DNA of 64,000 nucleotides from positions 1,549,274 to 1,613,273 of the forward strand of contig NZ_HG966617.1 in NCBI RefSeq assembly GCF_000689395.1. Reading direction: 5' to 3'. Position numbers and translations under genes: made by a program. Origin of the DNA: Candidatus Phaeomarinobacter ectocarpi (GTDB lineage: Bacteria > Pseudomonadota > Alphaproteobacteria > CGMCC-115125). The notes under the pieces are model-generated. The model was not told where the DNA came from. It saw only the letters and a list, made by a program, of their open reading frames with translations, and made no database searches. Below are positions 1 through 7,807 of this stretch, in pieces; the first letter of the stretch is position 1, and each line of letters starts with the position of its first letter.

Positions 1-159
1 TGGCAGAATTTCATAAGCGCGCGGCTGGTGGGAACCTTCCAGGCCATGTTCACGGCGGCAGGACCACAAACCAATGTTGCTGCCACCTGGGGAACCGGCC
101 TGAGTGTATTGTGGGTTGCCATCCTTCTGGTGGTGATGTTGCTGGTCAGCTACGTCTGA
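1..159 (+). CDS. C-terminal tail of a membrane protein (partial)
   Basis: An open frame runs from the first base of the window to a TGA at 157-159 and encodes 52 residues. The last 20 or so are strongly hydrophobic (LSVLWVAILLVVMLLVSYV), which looks like a C-terminal transmembrane helix. The start and most of the protein lie outside the window, so no family can be named. It converges with the alpha-glucosidase gene on the other strand 29 bases further on. Confidence 0.45.
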   Translation, partial: WQNFISARLVGTFQAMFTAAGPQTNVAATWGTGLSVLWVAILLVVMLLVSYV

Positions 160-188
160 CCCGCAACACCGCCAACCCGGCGGACCTC

Positions 189-1787
189 CTACTCAGCGTT
201 CATCCCGACAAAGACACCTAGCGGGCCGACGGTAACCTGGCCCGCATCATGGCTCGCTTTGCCAAGCGTCAGTTCTTTCACCAGCACCGCATTGGTATCG
301 ATGTTGGTTTCCTCGTCCCCAAAGTTGAAGACACAGGTCATGGTCTGCGACCCGTCGCTTCGGGTGAAGGCCAGCACATCGTTGGATGATTCAAGCAGGG
401 TGATATCCCCGGTTTGCAGAACCCGGTGCGCCTTGCGCAAAGCAATCGCCCGTTTGGAAAACGCCAGCGTCGACTCTGTGTCTGCTTCCTGGGTGCTGAC
501 AGACAGGGCGGGATGCTCCGGCCCGACCGGCAGCCATGGTTCAACTGTCGAGAACCCCGCATAGCGAACATCCGGCGCCCACGGCATGGGAGAGCGGCAC
601 CCGTCCCTGCCCTTGAAGTGCGGGAAATACAACGTGCCGAACGGGTCGCGTATCTGCTCCCGGGTGACATCAATGTCGTCGAGACCCAGTTCCTCGCCCT
701 GATACATCAAGGCGGTGCCGCGCAGGCACATGAGAAGCGCCATACCGAGCTTGGCGACCTGTGCCTTGTCACGGCCCTTTGACCAGCGCGTGACGGGACG
801 GGCCACGTCATGGTTGGAAAAGGTCACGCAGGGGAACAGGTCTTCCACCGGCCCGGCGATGCGATTGTAGTAGCGGTCAAAGACCGAGCGCTCGAGATTG
901 GCTGCATCCAGCAGGGTAAATGTGTAGGCCGTGTGCAGACGATCATCGCCGCCTGCATATTGGCCGAGGATTTTCTCTCCTGCGGCAAACTCACCAAAGA
1001 CCAGCCGATCCTCATAGCTATCCACCACGTCACGGATGCGGGTCATGATGGCGACGTTCTCCGGCTGGTTCCAGTCATGGTCATGAAACTGCAGGCGGGC
1101 TGGATGGCTCCAGGAGAGGTCTGAACGCTTTTCCTTTGGCACGGCCGTATTGTCCGCCAGAGAGGCGTCATGCACATAGGAATTGGCGACATCAAGCCGG
1201 AACCCGTCAACGCCCTTGTCGAGCCAGAACCGCAACACGTCCAGCACGGCCTCGACCACGTCCGGATTGTGGAAATTGAGCTTGGGCTGCGTCCGCAGGA
1301 ACTGGTGGAAGTAATATTGCCGACGCAGCGGGTGCCACGACCATGAGGCGCCACCAAACGCTGCCAGCCAGTTGTTGGGCGGCGTGCCGTCTTCGCGCGC
1401 CTCGGTCCACACATACCAGTCGGACTTGGGATTGTCCTTTGATGTGAGGCTTTCCTGAAACCAGGCATGCTGGTCGGAGGTATGGCTCAGAACCTGATCC
1501 AGAATGACTTTCAGACCGCGTGAGTGGGCTTCTTCAAGCAGCGCATCAAACGCAGGCATGCCCCCCATGGCGGCATCAACATCCACATAATCGGCAACAT
1601 CATATCCAAAATCATCGTTCGGGGATGGATAGATGGGTGACAGCCAGATGGCGTCCACACCAAGGGAAGCAACGTAGTCAAGCTTGCGGCGAATGCCGTC
1701 CAGATCGCCAATGCCGTCTCCATTGGTATCCATATAGCTGCGTGGATAGATCTGGTAGACGACTGCCCCCTGCCACCATTCACTCAT
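189..1787 (-). CDS. GH13 alpha-glucosidase / oligo-1,6-glucosidase-like
   Basis: A 532-residue glycoside hydrolase of family 13, expected to cleave alpha-glucosidic bonds of small oligosaccharides in the cytoplasm. The (beta/alpha)8 domain starts at once with VVYQIYPRSY and a DTNGDGIGDL calcium-loop-like segment. The catalytic residues are all visible: nucleophile Asp199 in GFRLDV, acid/base Glu266 in VFGEF, and the transition-state Asp327 in SNHDVAR; motif I is DQVLSH at 97-102. I start at ATG 1787 rather than the longer frame to 1838 because family similarity begins there and GAGG lies about 9 bases upstream. No sugar transporter or LacI-type regulator is seen beside it. Substrate preference (maltose, sucrose, trehalose, isomaltose) cannot be read from the sequence. 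Confidence 0.93.
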   Translation of the reverse strand: MSEWWQGAVVYQIYPRSYMDTNGDGIGDLDGIRRKLDYVASLGVDAIWLSPIYPSPNDDFGYDVADYVDVDAAMGGMPAFDALLEEAHSRGLKVILDQVLSHTSDQHAWFQESLTSKDNPKSDWYVWTEAREDGTPPNNWLAAFGGASWSWHPLRRQYYFHQFLRTQPKLNFHNPDVVEAVLDVLRFWLDKGVDGFRLDVANSYVHDASLADNTAVPKEKRSDLSWSHPARLQFHDHDWNQPENVAIMTRIRDVVDSYEDRLVFGEFAAGEKILGQYAGGDDRLHTAYTFTLLDAANLERSVFDRYYNRIAGPVEDLFPCVTFSNHDVARPVTRWSKGRDKAQVAKLGMALLMCLRGTALMYQGEELGLDDIDVTREQIRDPFGTLYFPHFKGRDGCRSPMPWAPDVRYAGFSTVEPWLPVGPEHPALSVSTQEADTESTLAFSKRAIALRKAHRVLQTGDITLLESSNDVLAFTRSDGSQTMTCVFNFGDEETNIDTNAVLVKELTLGKASHDAGQVTVGPLGVFVGMNAE

Positions 1788-1885
1788 TCGTATTTTCCTC
1801 GTCGCGTCGGCGCAAATCACTCGTTGCGTTGAAATCAAGTCGCGCTAACCTGCCCTAGTCATTCTTCAATGCAAGGCCTTTTTCC

Positions 1886-2617
1886 GTGACCGACAAACGT
1901 ATCGCCATTCTCACAGATGCCACTCACTTTGTTGGCGACGCCATTGCGACACGGCTGAGCACAGACGGCTATCAGGTCTTTGCTGTCGATCCGGCTTTCA
2001 GCGATGCCGGCAAACGCACAGCGTTTGAGAGCCTGGGTGACGGCGTCGTAGCGCTCACCCACACCAGTGCAGGTGACGTGATTGAGCATGTGATGTCTGA
2101 AGCCGGGCATATCGACCTGCTGGCCAGCAATGATGCCTACCCGGCAATCCGTGCCCCTCTTACCGACATCACCTCAGACGCCCTGCGCGATACGCTTGAA
2201 GCACTGGTCGTAAAACCTTTCGATTTTGCGTCCCACGTGGCCGGTCACATGAAAGCGCGCAAACAGGGCAAGATCGTTTTCCTGACCTCCGCAGCGCCGC
2301 TCAATGGTCTGCCAAACTACGCGATGTACTGCGCCGCGCGCGGCGCAATGAACGCTGCAGTGAAAGCGCTGGCCAAGGAGCTGGGGCCGTCCAATGTTCA
2401 GGTGAACGCTATTGCTCCAAACTTTGTGGCGAACCCGGACTATTTCCCGCCTGAACTGATGGCTGACCCGGACAAGGCCCCCAAGATCCTCAAGAACATT
2501 CCCTTGGGCCGCCTCGGCAAACCGGAGGAAGTGGCCGCCATGGTTGCCCAACTGGCCAGCGAGGATGGCGGGTTCTTTACTGGCCAGGTCATCGCAGCAT
2601 CCGGCGGCTGGGCTTAG
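1886..2617 (+). CDS. Halohydrin dehalogenase-like SDR-fold protein
   Basis: A 243-residue single-domain Rossmann protein starting at GTG. At first sight it is a short-chain dehydrogenase, but the glycine-rich NAD(P) motif is replaced by TDATHFVG (T10-x4-F15-x-G17) and the catalytic motif is S135-x12-Y148-x3-R152 instead of YxxxK. These two signatures, T-x4-F/Y-x-G and S-x12-Y-x3-R, define halohydrin dehalogenases, which use a halide pocket in place of NAD(P) to interconvert vicinal haloalcohols and epoxides. A SND motif (81-83) as in HheC, and a PDYFPPE stretch (184-190) near the halide-site loop, also fit. It is divergent from the GH13 gene with about 98 bases between them. The motif match is seen directly; the activity and physiological substrate are inferred. 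Confidence 0.85.
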   Translation: MTDKRIAILTDATHFVGDAIATRLSTDGYQVFAVDPAFSDAGKRTAFESLGDGVVALTHTSAGDVIEHVMSEAGHIDLLASNDAYPAIRAPLTDITSDALRDTLEALVVKPFDFASHVAGHMKARKQGKIVFLTSAAPLNGLPNYAMYCAARGAMNAAVKALAKELGPSNVQVNAIAPNFVANPDYFPPELMADPDKAPKILKNIPLGRLGKPEEVAAMVAQLASEDGGFFTGQVIAASGGWA

Positions 2618-2764
2618 GCGCTTCGCACCGAGGCATTGCAACCAAGCAGAGAGATGACACGCAAAAGCCGGAGAAATTGACCGCATTCCCCACCAATCAG
2701 GTATCTGGTTTGACATCATAACGAGTTGTTCACCGGGCCCGCCTACCCTTTGTTGCCCCACCAC

Positions 2765-3388
2765 ATGCAACAAGCGAAAACTATGCTGCACTCGGACGAT
2801 TCAAGAACTGCCCTGAAGGCCTGGCTGGCTGCGCGCGGTGACGCGTTGTATCCAACGACCTCGCAGTTCGGCCCGTTCCAGATGCGTCCGTTCTTGCCCA
2901 ACATCGTCATGATCCGCCGCATGTCAGATGGCGGCCACCAGATCACGCTCGTGGGCACCGCCCTGGTGGAATCCTTTGGGGCAGATGCGACCGGTCGGGA
3001 TGTGAAAGCCGCCTATCCAAAATCTGAACACGCCCTGCTGGACCGGTTCTACGATTACATTTTTGCCCATCACAATCTCACCCAGTCACTGCGGACCTAT
3101 CAGCGGCGCAACGGTGTGAGCGTACTGATCGAACAGTTCATGATGCCGGTAGGCAATTCAAATGGCGTCCATGATCGCTATCTGCTGCTGATAAACGATA
3201 CGCCGATGCCGCAGATGCCGCTCACGGAGCCGCGCAAGGATGTGCTGATAGGCGAGTTGCAACGACGGACGGTCTATGACCCCCAGACCCTGCTTCCGGT
3301 CGACTGTGATCTGACCACCCCGCGCAACGCCGCTGCAATGGCTCAGCCTCTGCTGGACGAAACGGCTGTCAGTCACCTGCAGAGCTAG
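2765..3388 (+). CDS. PAS_5-like sensory/hypothetical protein
   Basis: About 207 residues resembling the alphaproteobacterial PAS_5 family, a stand-alone PAS-like fold with no attached kinase or cyclase. The core runs from FLPNIVMIRRM through ITLVGTALVESFGADATGRD and contains the typical arrangement of strands with the G-T-x-L-V-x-x-x-G segment. Function is unknown; ligand sensing or polar signalling is conceivable. The start is uncertain: ATG at 2765 and 2783 are both possible and neither has a good Shine-Dalgarno, while a longer frame begins with TTG at 2726. Its stop overlaps the end of the convergent sirtuin gene by 4 bases. A second protein of the same family lies at 6902-7543. Confidence 0.7.
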   Translation: MQQAKTMLHSDDSRTALKAWLAARGDALYPTTSQFGPFQMRPFLPNIVMIRRMSDGGHQITLVGTALVESFGADATGRDVKAAYPKSEHALLDRFYDYIFAHHNLTQSLRTYQRRNGVSVLIEQFMMPVGNSNGVHDRYLLLINDTPMPQMPLTEPRKDVLIGELQRRTVYDPQTLLPVDCDLTTPRNAAAMAQPLLDETAVSHLQS

Positions 3389-4125
3389 TTATGGGGAAGC
3401 AGCGCTGACAAGGTCGGGCCCGCTTCCGTGTTCAAAACCAGGTCCGCAATCTCATCCAGCTCCGTTTCTTCGCGATTGATGATGATCAGCGCCGCGCCAT
3501 TCTGTTTGGCGATGATCGGGAAACCTGCTGCGGGATACACCACAAGTGATGATCCGATGGCGATGAATAGATCACATGCCAGCGTGGCGGCTTCGGCACG
3601 CAGCATTTCTTCTTCGGGCATGCTTTGCCCAAACGAGATGGTCGCAGTCTTCAGGATGCCGCCGCACTTGCTGCATGGTGGCGGTGTGCCCGCCTGCTCA
3701 AAGCCCGCACGCACGAACTCGATTTCGTGGCGCGTGCTGCAATCAAGACATTTGGCGTAGGTCGTATTGCCGTGCAGCTCGACGATCCGCTCATCGGGGA
3801 TGCCCGAGTCCTGATGCAGATTGTCGATGTTCTGGGTAATGACGGACGTGACTTTGCCGCTTTGAACGAGCCGCGCAATCGCCATGTGGCCAGCATTGGG
3901 CTGGGCGTTGGTAAAGGTATCATCCATGTTGAACTTGCGCTGCCACGCCTCCACACGCATCGCCTCGGAGGCCATAAAGTCCTGAAAATAGATTGGCTTG
4001 TTCTGTGTCCACAGGCCACCGGGGCTGCGAAAATCCGGAATGCCGGACTCGGTTGAAATACCAGCGCCCGTAAAGACGACAACGCGTTTTGCCTGATCCA
4101 CATAATCCTTGAGTATCGTTGTCAT
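3385..4125 (-). CDS. cobB: Sir2-family NAD-dependent protein deacylase
   Basis: A 246-residue sirtuin that removes acyl groups from protein lysines while consuming NAD+. Visible are the NAD site GAGIS (20-24) followed by GIPDFRSPGGLW, the TQNIDNLH motif (98-104), catalytic His118 in VELHGN, and the structural zinc ligands C126-x2-C129 and C151-x2-C154. I choose ATG 4125 because the sirtuin core begins a few residues later and GGATGAAAG precedes it; the open frame extends further to 4191. In bacteria such enzymes typically regulate acetyl-CoA synthetase and metabolic enzymes. It is divergent from gloA with a 136-base shared promoter region. Confidence 0.92.
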   Translation of the reverse strand: MTTILKDYVDQAKRVVVFTGAGISTESGIPDFRSPGGLWTQNKPIYFQDFMASEAMRVEAWQRKFNMDDTFTNAQPNAGHMAIARLVQSGKVTSVITQNIDNLHQDSGIPDERIVELHGNTTYAKCLDCSTRHEIEFVRAGFEQAGTPPPCSKCGGILKTATISFGQSMPEEEMLRAEAATLACDLFIAIGSSLVVYPAAGFPIIAKQNGAALIIINREETELDEIADLVLNTEAGPTLSALLPHN

Positions 4126-4261
4126 TCTTTCATCCAGCTGCGTGATAGTCTGCGCAAATATGTGCTTTGACCCTAGCCCAGCCATGGGCAATCATCACGG
4201 TCAAATGGTGCCCGGCGTGCCCGGCACGAGCGCTTCCTAATCTGCCGCGAAGAGAGACGAA

Positions 4262-4681
4262 ATGAAATACCTTCACACCATGGTCCGTGTCCGAGATCTG
4301 GATGCGTCCCTTGCCTTTTACGTTGACCATCTGGGGTTGGAGCAGCGGGGCCGCTTCGACATTGAAGATGGTCGTTTCTCGCTTGTGTTTCTGTCAGCGC
4401 CTGGCGATGAGTCCGCTCAGGTGGAACTGACCCACAACTGGGATGATGAAGAACTGGATGAAGGACGCAACTTCGGACACCTGGCCTATGAAGTGGATGA
4501 TATCTACGCCATCTGCGAACGGCTTCAGGCGGCTGGCGTCACCATCAACCGCCCGCCCCGCGATGGCCGCATGGCGTTTGTCCGGTCGCCTGACAATATT
4601 TCTGTGGAGCTGCTGCAAAAAGGTGGCTCCAAGGAGCCCGCAGAACCATGGGCGTCCATGGAAAACATCGGCCACTGGTAG
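4262..4681 (+). CDS. gloA: Lactoylglutathione lyase (glyoxalase I)
   Basis: A 139-residue VOC-fold enzyme converting the methylglyoxal-glutathione hemithioacetal into S-lactoylglutathione. The four metal ligands of glyoxalase I can be placed: His5 (KYLHTM), Glu in VELTHNW, His in FGHLAYEV and Glu in SVELLQ. The length matches short bacterial nickel-type GloA. It is cytosolic and works with a glyoxalase II (GloB) not seen here. It starts the short plus-strand run gloA, Sel1-like protein, cytochrome b561, YceI; the next gene begins 10 bases after its stop, so co-transcription is likely. Confidence 0.95.
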   Translation: MKYLHTMVRVRDLDASLAFYVDHLGLEQRGRFDIEDGRFSLVFLSAPGDESAQVELTHNWDDEELDEGRNFGHLAYEVDDIYAICERLQAAGVTINRPPRDGRMAFVRSPDNISVELLQKGGSKEPAEPWASMENIGHW

Positions 4682-4691
4682 GACGGACCTG

Positions 4692-5351
4692 ATGTTCCCC
4701 ACCATGACGCGCATGTTTCTGGTCTGCTCGCTGACAGTCGGCACGGCATGGCTTGGGCTCATGGTGGTGGATGCCGAAAAGGGCTTTGTGCCATCTGCCA
4801 ACGCCCAGACGGCGCCTGACCCTCGGGAAACAGGTGCTGAAGCCGTACGGCGTCGCCAGGCCGAACAGGCGGACAAGGAAGGGGAATCCTTGACTGGCGA
4901 ATACTGGACACCGTTTGAGCTGGCCAGTGCCGGGCGCTGTGACGAGGCGATGAACGACCTGCAGGTTCTGGCCAACCGCGGCCGCGGATACGAGAATGCG
5001 CAGCACGCCCTGGGATTGTGCAAGATCAGGACGGGCAGCACGGCCGAAGGAAAAGAGTGGGTTGAACGCGCCGCCCAGGCAGGCTTGGCAGATGCACAAG
5101 CATCGCATTTGCGTGGCTACCTCGAAGGGCACACGGACTATCATCCCTATCATGTCGCCGCAAAATGGCTTTACCTCTATGAGACCAATCCCCTGCGTCT
5201 TGCCATCGGCACGGAAAACGCTCTGGATGTTTCTGAAGTGCAGGCCATTCGTGGGAGTATTCCGCGTACAGAATATCTAAGGGGCGTTCAGGCTGCTCGA
5301 AACTGGACGCCGGTTTTCTGGACCAACACAGCCCAATCAACGTCTGAATAA
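4692..5351 (+). CDS. Secreted Sel1/TPR-like repeat protein
   Basis: A 219-residue exported protein of unknown role. The N-terminus has a hydrophobic signal segment (MFLVCSLTVGTAWLGLMVV) with a likely signal-peptidase cut near SANAQ. The mature part contains helical repeats of the Sel1/tetratricopeptide type (around NDLQVLANRGRGYENAQHALG and KEWVERAAQAGLADAQASHL), usually protein-interaction scaffolds. ATG 4692 is chosen because AGGACGG lies upstream; ATG at 4704 and 4713 are alternatives. The longer open frame back to 4443 overlaps gloA and is not credible. It sits between gloA and a cytochrome b561 gene with short gaps. Confidence 0.75.
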   Translation: MFPTMTRMFLVCSLTVGTAWLGLMVVDAEKGFVPSANAQTAPDPRETGAEAVRRRQAEQADKEGESLTGEYWTPFELASAGRCDEAMNDLQVLANRGRGYENAQHALGLCKIRTGSTAEGKEWVERAAQAGLADAQASHLRGYLEGHTDYHPYHVAAKWLYLYETNPLRLAIGTENALDVSEVQAIRGSIPRTEYLRGVQAARNWTPVFWTNTAQSTSE

Positions 5352-5362
5352 AGAGGACTCGC

Positions 5363-5983
5363 ATGGCTCGCTCTTTGACCAACGACAGCACACGCTATGG
5401 CATCGTCGCAATCACTCTGCACTGGCTTATCGCCCTGGCGGTCATTGGTCTTTATGTCGTCGGTACCATCATGGAGGACATGAAGCCCTCGCTTCAGCAA
5501 TTTGAGCTGTACCAACTCCATAAATCCTTCGGCATTACAGTGCTTCTGCTGACAGTTGTTCGCCTTGTCTGGCGCGTCGCAAACCCGCAACCCGGCCTGC
5601 CGCCGGGCATGCCCGCCTGGCAAAAGCTGGCGGCGAAAGCCACCCATTGGGGTTTTTACACCCTGCTGCTGGCAGCCCCGCTTGCAGGTTGGGCCATGGT
5701 ATCGGCATCAAGCTTGAACATTCCCACCGTCATATTCGGGGTCTTTACCCTGCCCCATATCGACGCCATAGCCAGTTCCGCCAACAAGCAGGTTCTGGAG
5801 GGATGGTTCGTGGACGCCCATGCGCTGGCAGCTGATGGATTGCTGGTGCTGTTCATCGCCCATGTGGGCGCGGCGTTCTATCATCACATAAAATTGCGCG
5901 ACAGCGTTCTACTCAAAATGCTCCCGGTGTCGGAAGCTGCGTTTCTCGAGCGCCTGAACAATGAAAAGAGGACGACGTCATGA
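5363..5983 (+). CDS. Cytochrome b561-family membrane protein
   Basis: A 206-residue integral membrane protein with four predicted helices and the CybB-type layout: ALHWLIAL-like first helix (TLHWLIALAVIGLY), QLHKSFG before the second, ATHWGFYTLLL before the third, and DAHALAADGLLVLFIAHVGAA with HHIKLRD at the end. The histidines in these helices are the expected ligands of two b hemes. Such proteins pass electrons from quinol or to periplasmic partners. A GAGGA sequence precedes ATG 5363. Its stop overlaps the ATG of the following YceI gene (ATGA), and the cytochrome b561-YceI pair recurs in many bacteria, so a functional link to a lipid or quinone carrier is plausible. Confidence 0.92.
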   Translation: MARSLTNDSTRYGIVAITLHWLIALAVIGLYVVGTIMEDMKPSLQQFELYQLHKSFGITVLLLTVVRLVWRVANPQPGLPPGMPAWQKLAAKATHWGFYTLLLAAPLAGWAMVSASSLNIPTVIFGVFTLPHIDAIASSANKQVLEGWFVDAHALAADGLLVLFIAHVGAAFYHHIKLRDSVLLKMLPVSEAAFLERLNNEKRTTS

Positions 5984-6567
5984 CCCCTGCACCCTTCATC
6001 AAATCACTTGGTGCGATGGCCGCAGCAACCCTCATGACCGTTTTGCCGGTATCCGCTGCCACCTGGAGTATCGACCAGGAGGCGAGCACGCTTGGTTTTG
6101 AAGCGCAGGTCTTCGGGTCAGCTGTGCCTGGCACTTTTGGCAACTGGACGGCTGAGATTGTGTTCGATGAAGAGGCGCTGGAAACATCCACCGTATCTGT
6201 CACCATCAACATGGACAGCGCAGACACAGGCGATGGTTCGCGCGACCGCAGCCTCAAGGGGTCAGAGTGGTTCGCCGTTGAAGAGCATCCCGAGGCAACG
6301 CTCACCAGCACCGGGTTTCGCAAGCTGGATGAAGGCAGCTTTGAAATGGATGCCGACCTCACCATGCGCGGCACGACCAATCCCATCACCCTGCCCTTTA
6401 CGCTGACGGAAGCTACAGATGGCGTGGTGGCAAAGGGTTCAGTGACTGTGAACCGGACCGACTATGGCATCGGACAGGGTGACTATGTCAGCGGTGCAAC
6501 GGTCGGGCTGGATGTGGTCATTTCCATTGATGTCGCAGCGACGCCTGAAGCTGCAACGGACGACTAA
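5980..6567 (+). CDS. YceI-family periplasmic lipid/isoprenoid-binding protein
   Basis: A 195-residue exported protein with a signal peptide (hydrophobic stretch GAMAAATLMTVLPVSAA, cut before ATWSID). The mature part is the YceI lipocalin-like barrel, opening with WSIDQEASTLGFEAQVFGS, continuing with the conserved RDRSLKGSEWF and ATLTSTGF segments, and ending with VNRTDYGIGQGDYV. Family members bind polyprenoid chains such as ubiquinone precursors. It is translationally coupled to the upstream cytochrome b561 by a 4-base overlap. The two proteins may form a periplasmic redox or quinone-handling pair; that is inference from context. Confidence 0.93.
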   Translation: MTPAPFIKSLGAMAAATLMTVLPVSAATWSIDQEASTLGFEAQVFGSAVPGTFGNWTAEIVFDEEALETSTVSVTINMDSADTGDGSRDRSLKGSEWFAVEEHPEATLTSTGFRKLDEGSFEMDADLTMRGTTNPITLPFTLTEATDGVVAKGSVTVNRTDYGIGQGDYVSGATVGLDVVISIDVAATPEAATDD

Positions 6568-6573
6568 GACCAG

Positions 6574-6918
6574 TTAGCTCGCACACTTGATGCAACTGGC
6601 AGCCTTGGGATCTAGGTCCAGACGTTTGCGGGCGATGGCGTCGTCACAGTTGACGCAATAACCAAAGTCTCCCGCATCAAGACGTTTGAGGGCAGCCTCT
6701 ATTTGAACCAGTGCCAGCTTGCGGCGATCATCCACAGCCTTCGCCATGGCCTGTACCTGCATGGCGTCCATACGTGACAGTCGTCCTACGCTTTGCTGGT
6801 CTAGTGTCACGGGTGCGCGATCTGCGTCAGACGCATCCTGCTGGCGCATGAGCTCATCGCGCTCGGTCTCAAGGTGTTGCCTGAACTGTGCGAGGGCTGC
6901 GTCAGTCAGTTCCGTCAT
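6574..6918 (-). CDS. DksA/TraR-type C4 zinc-finger protein
   Basis: A 114-residue protein with an N-terminal helical hairpin rich in Glu and Gln (LAQFRQHLETERDELMRQQD ...) and a C-terminal zinc finger formed by C-V-N-C and C-I-K-C (GYCVNCDD ... ASCIKCAS). This is the DksA/TraR architecture of factors that enter the secondary channel of RNA polymerase, though it is shorter than canonical DksA. ATG 6918 is chosen because the family starts there; the frame extends to 6975. Its start overlaps the stop of the upstream PAS-like gene by 17 bases, so the two are probably co-transcribed. Confidence 0.85.
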   Translation of the reverse strand: MTELTDAALAQFRQHLETERDELMRQQDASDADRAPVTLDQQSVGRLSRMDAMQVQAMAKAVDDRRKLALVQIEAALKRLDAGDFGYCVNCDDAIARKRLDLDPKAASCIKCAS

Positions 6919-7543
6919 CTTCGACCTTGAGAGCATCCATGGTTGCCTGATCAGGCACGCCATATCCAAGATCAATGACCACGCCGTCCCGCCAGCGTGT
7001 TCCGATCATGCTCTCCTCCCTTTCCTGTCCATAGGACACCGGTGTCTGGGAAGAATGCAAACCGAGGGACAGATAAGGTGCATGACCGGTGCCCGCATCC
7101 AGAGGGAGCGCCAGGGATTCGGCACGGACCGTCATGCCGGACGCGTATTCGTTCTCATAGACGGAAAACGTACCGCACGGCAGCTCGGTTACGAGGGACA
7201 CGCCAAGGTCAATGCGGGATCGTTCTGTCTGACCAAGATAGTTCAGGAAGTTGTGCCCGGTCAGGTCAGCGCCCATGCGCTCGGCCACTGCGGTTCCCAT
7301 GAGCCGGTAAATCACCGACATGGGGGCCAGGCGTTCCATGATGGTGACGTCTGGAAGCAGTTTGGCCAGCCGGCGAAGGTCAAGGTCACTTCGTGTCGGG
7401 GCCACTTTGTCGCCGCGGACGTCTTCGTAGATCTGCAGAAACGCGCGCAGCCGGTCAGGTGCTTCAGACAAGGCAAGCGCGGGCTCATAACACTCAAGAG
7501 TGTTTGAGAGGCTTTGGCGCGACTGTGCTGCTACAGCTGACAT
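6902..7543 (-). CDS. PAS_5-like sensory/hypothetical protein (second copy)
   Basis: A 213-residue soluble protein of the same PAS-like family as the one at 2765-3388. Matching landmarks are the RRLAKLLPDVTIMERL entry, SVIYRLMGTAVAERMGADLTG corresponding to ITLVGTALVESFGADATG in the other copy, and the following FLNYL / YPKSEH region. It carries no output domain. It precedes and overlaps the DksA-like gene, which hints at a role in transcriptional adjustment, but no function is established. The start ATG 7543 is the only good one in frame. Confidence 0.7.
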   Translation of the reverse strand: MSAVAAQSRQSLSNTLECYEPALALSEAPDRLRAFLQIYEDVRGDKVAPTRSDLDLRRLAKLLPDVTIMERLAPMSVIYRLMGTAVAERMGADLTGHNFLNYLGQTERSRIDLGVSLVTELPCGTFSVYENEYASGMTVRAESLALPLDAGTGHAPYLSLGLHSSQTPVSYGQEREESMIGTRWRDGVVIDLGYGVPDQATMDALKVEDDGTD

Positions 7544-7616
7544 GGTGGCCAGTAGGTGTTGTTGAACAAGACACCAAAATGGCCTGAAAAAATGAAGAAA
7601 TGGAAAAGTGAAGAAA

Positions 7617-7691
7617 TGGTACGCCCTAGGGGAGTCGAACCCCTCTTTCCAGGTTGAAAACCTGGCGTCCTAACCGATAGACGAAGGGCGC
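7617..7691 (-). tRNA. tRNA-Glu (anticodon TTC)
   Basis: The minus strand folds as a tRNA of 75 bases: acceptor 5' GCGCCCT pairs with AGGGCGT (with a G1-T72 wobble), the D arm is followed by the anticodon stem CCAGG-loop-CCTGG carrying TTC, and the T arm is GAGGGG TTCGACT CCCCT. The 3' ACCA is encoded. In this organism glutamate-tRNA is not needed for heme because hemA here is the C4-type enzyme. Confidence 0.97.
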
Positions 7692-7807
7692 ACATAACCG
7701 CGCGTTGTTGCGCTGCGGAGAGGTTAGGTACACTGCATATGGGACGTATTCAAGTACCCAAAGTGGCAATTTATGCGACTTTTTGGGCTGATTACGGACA
7801 GAATGGC

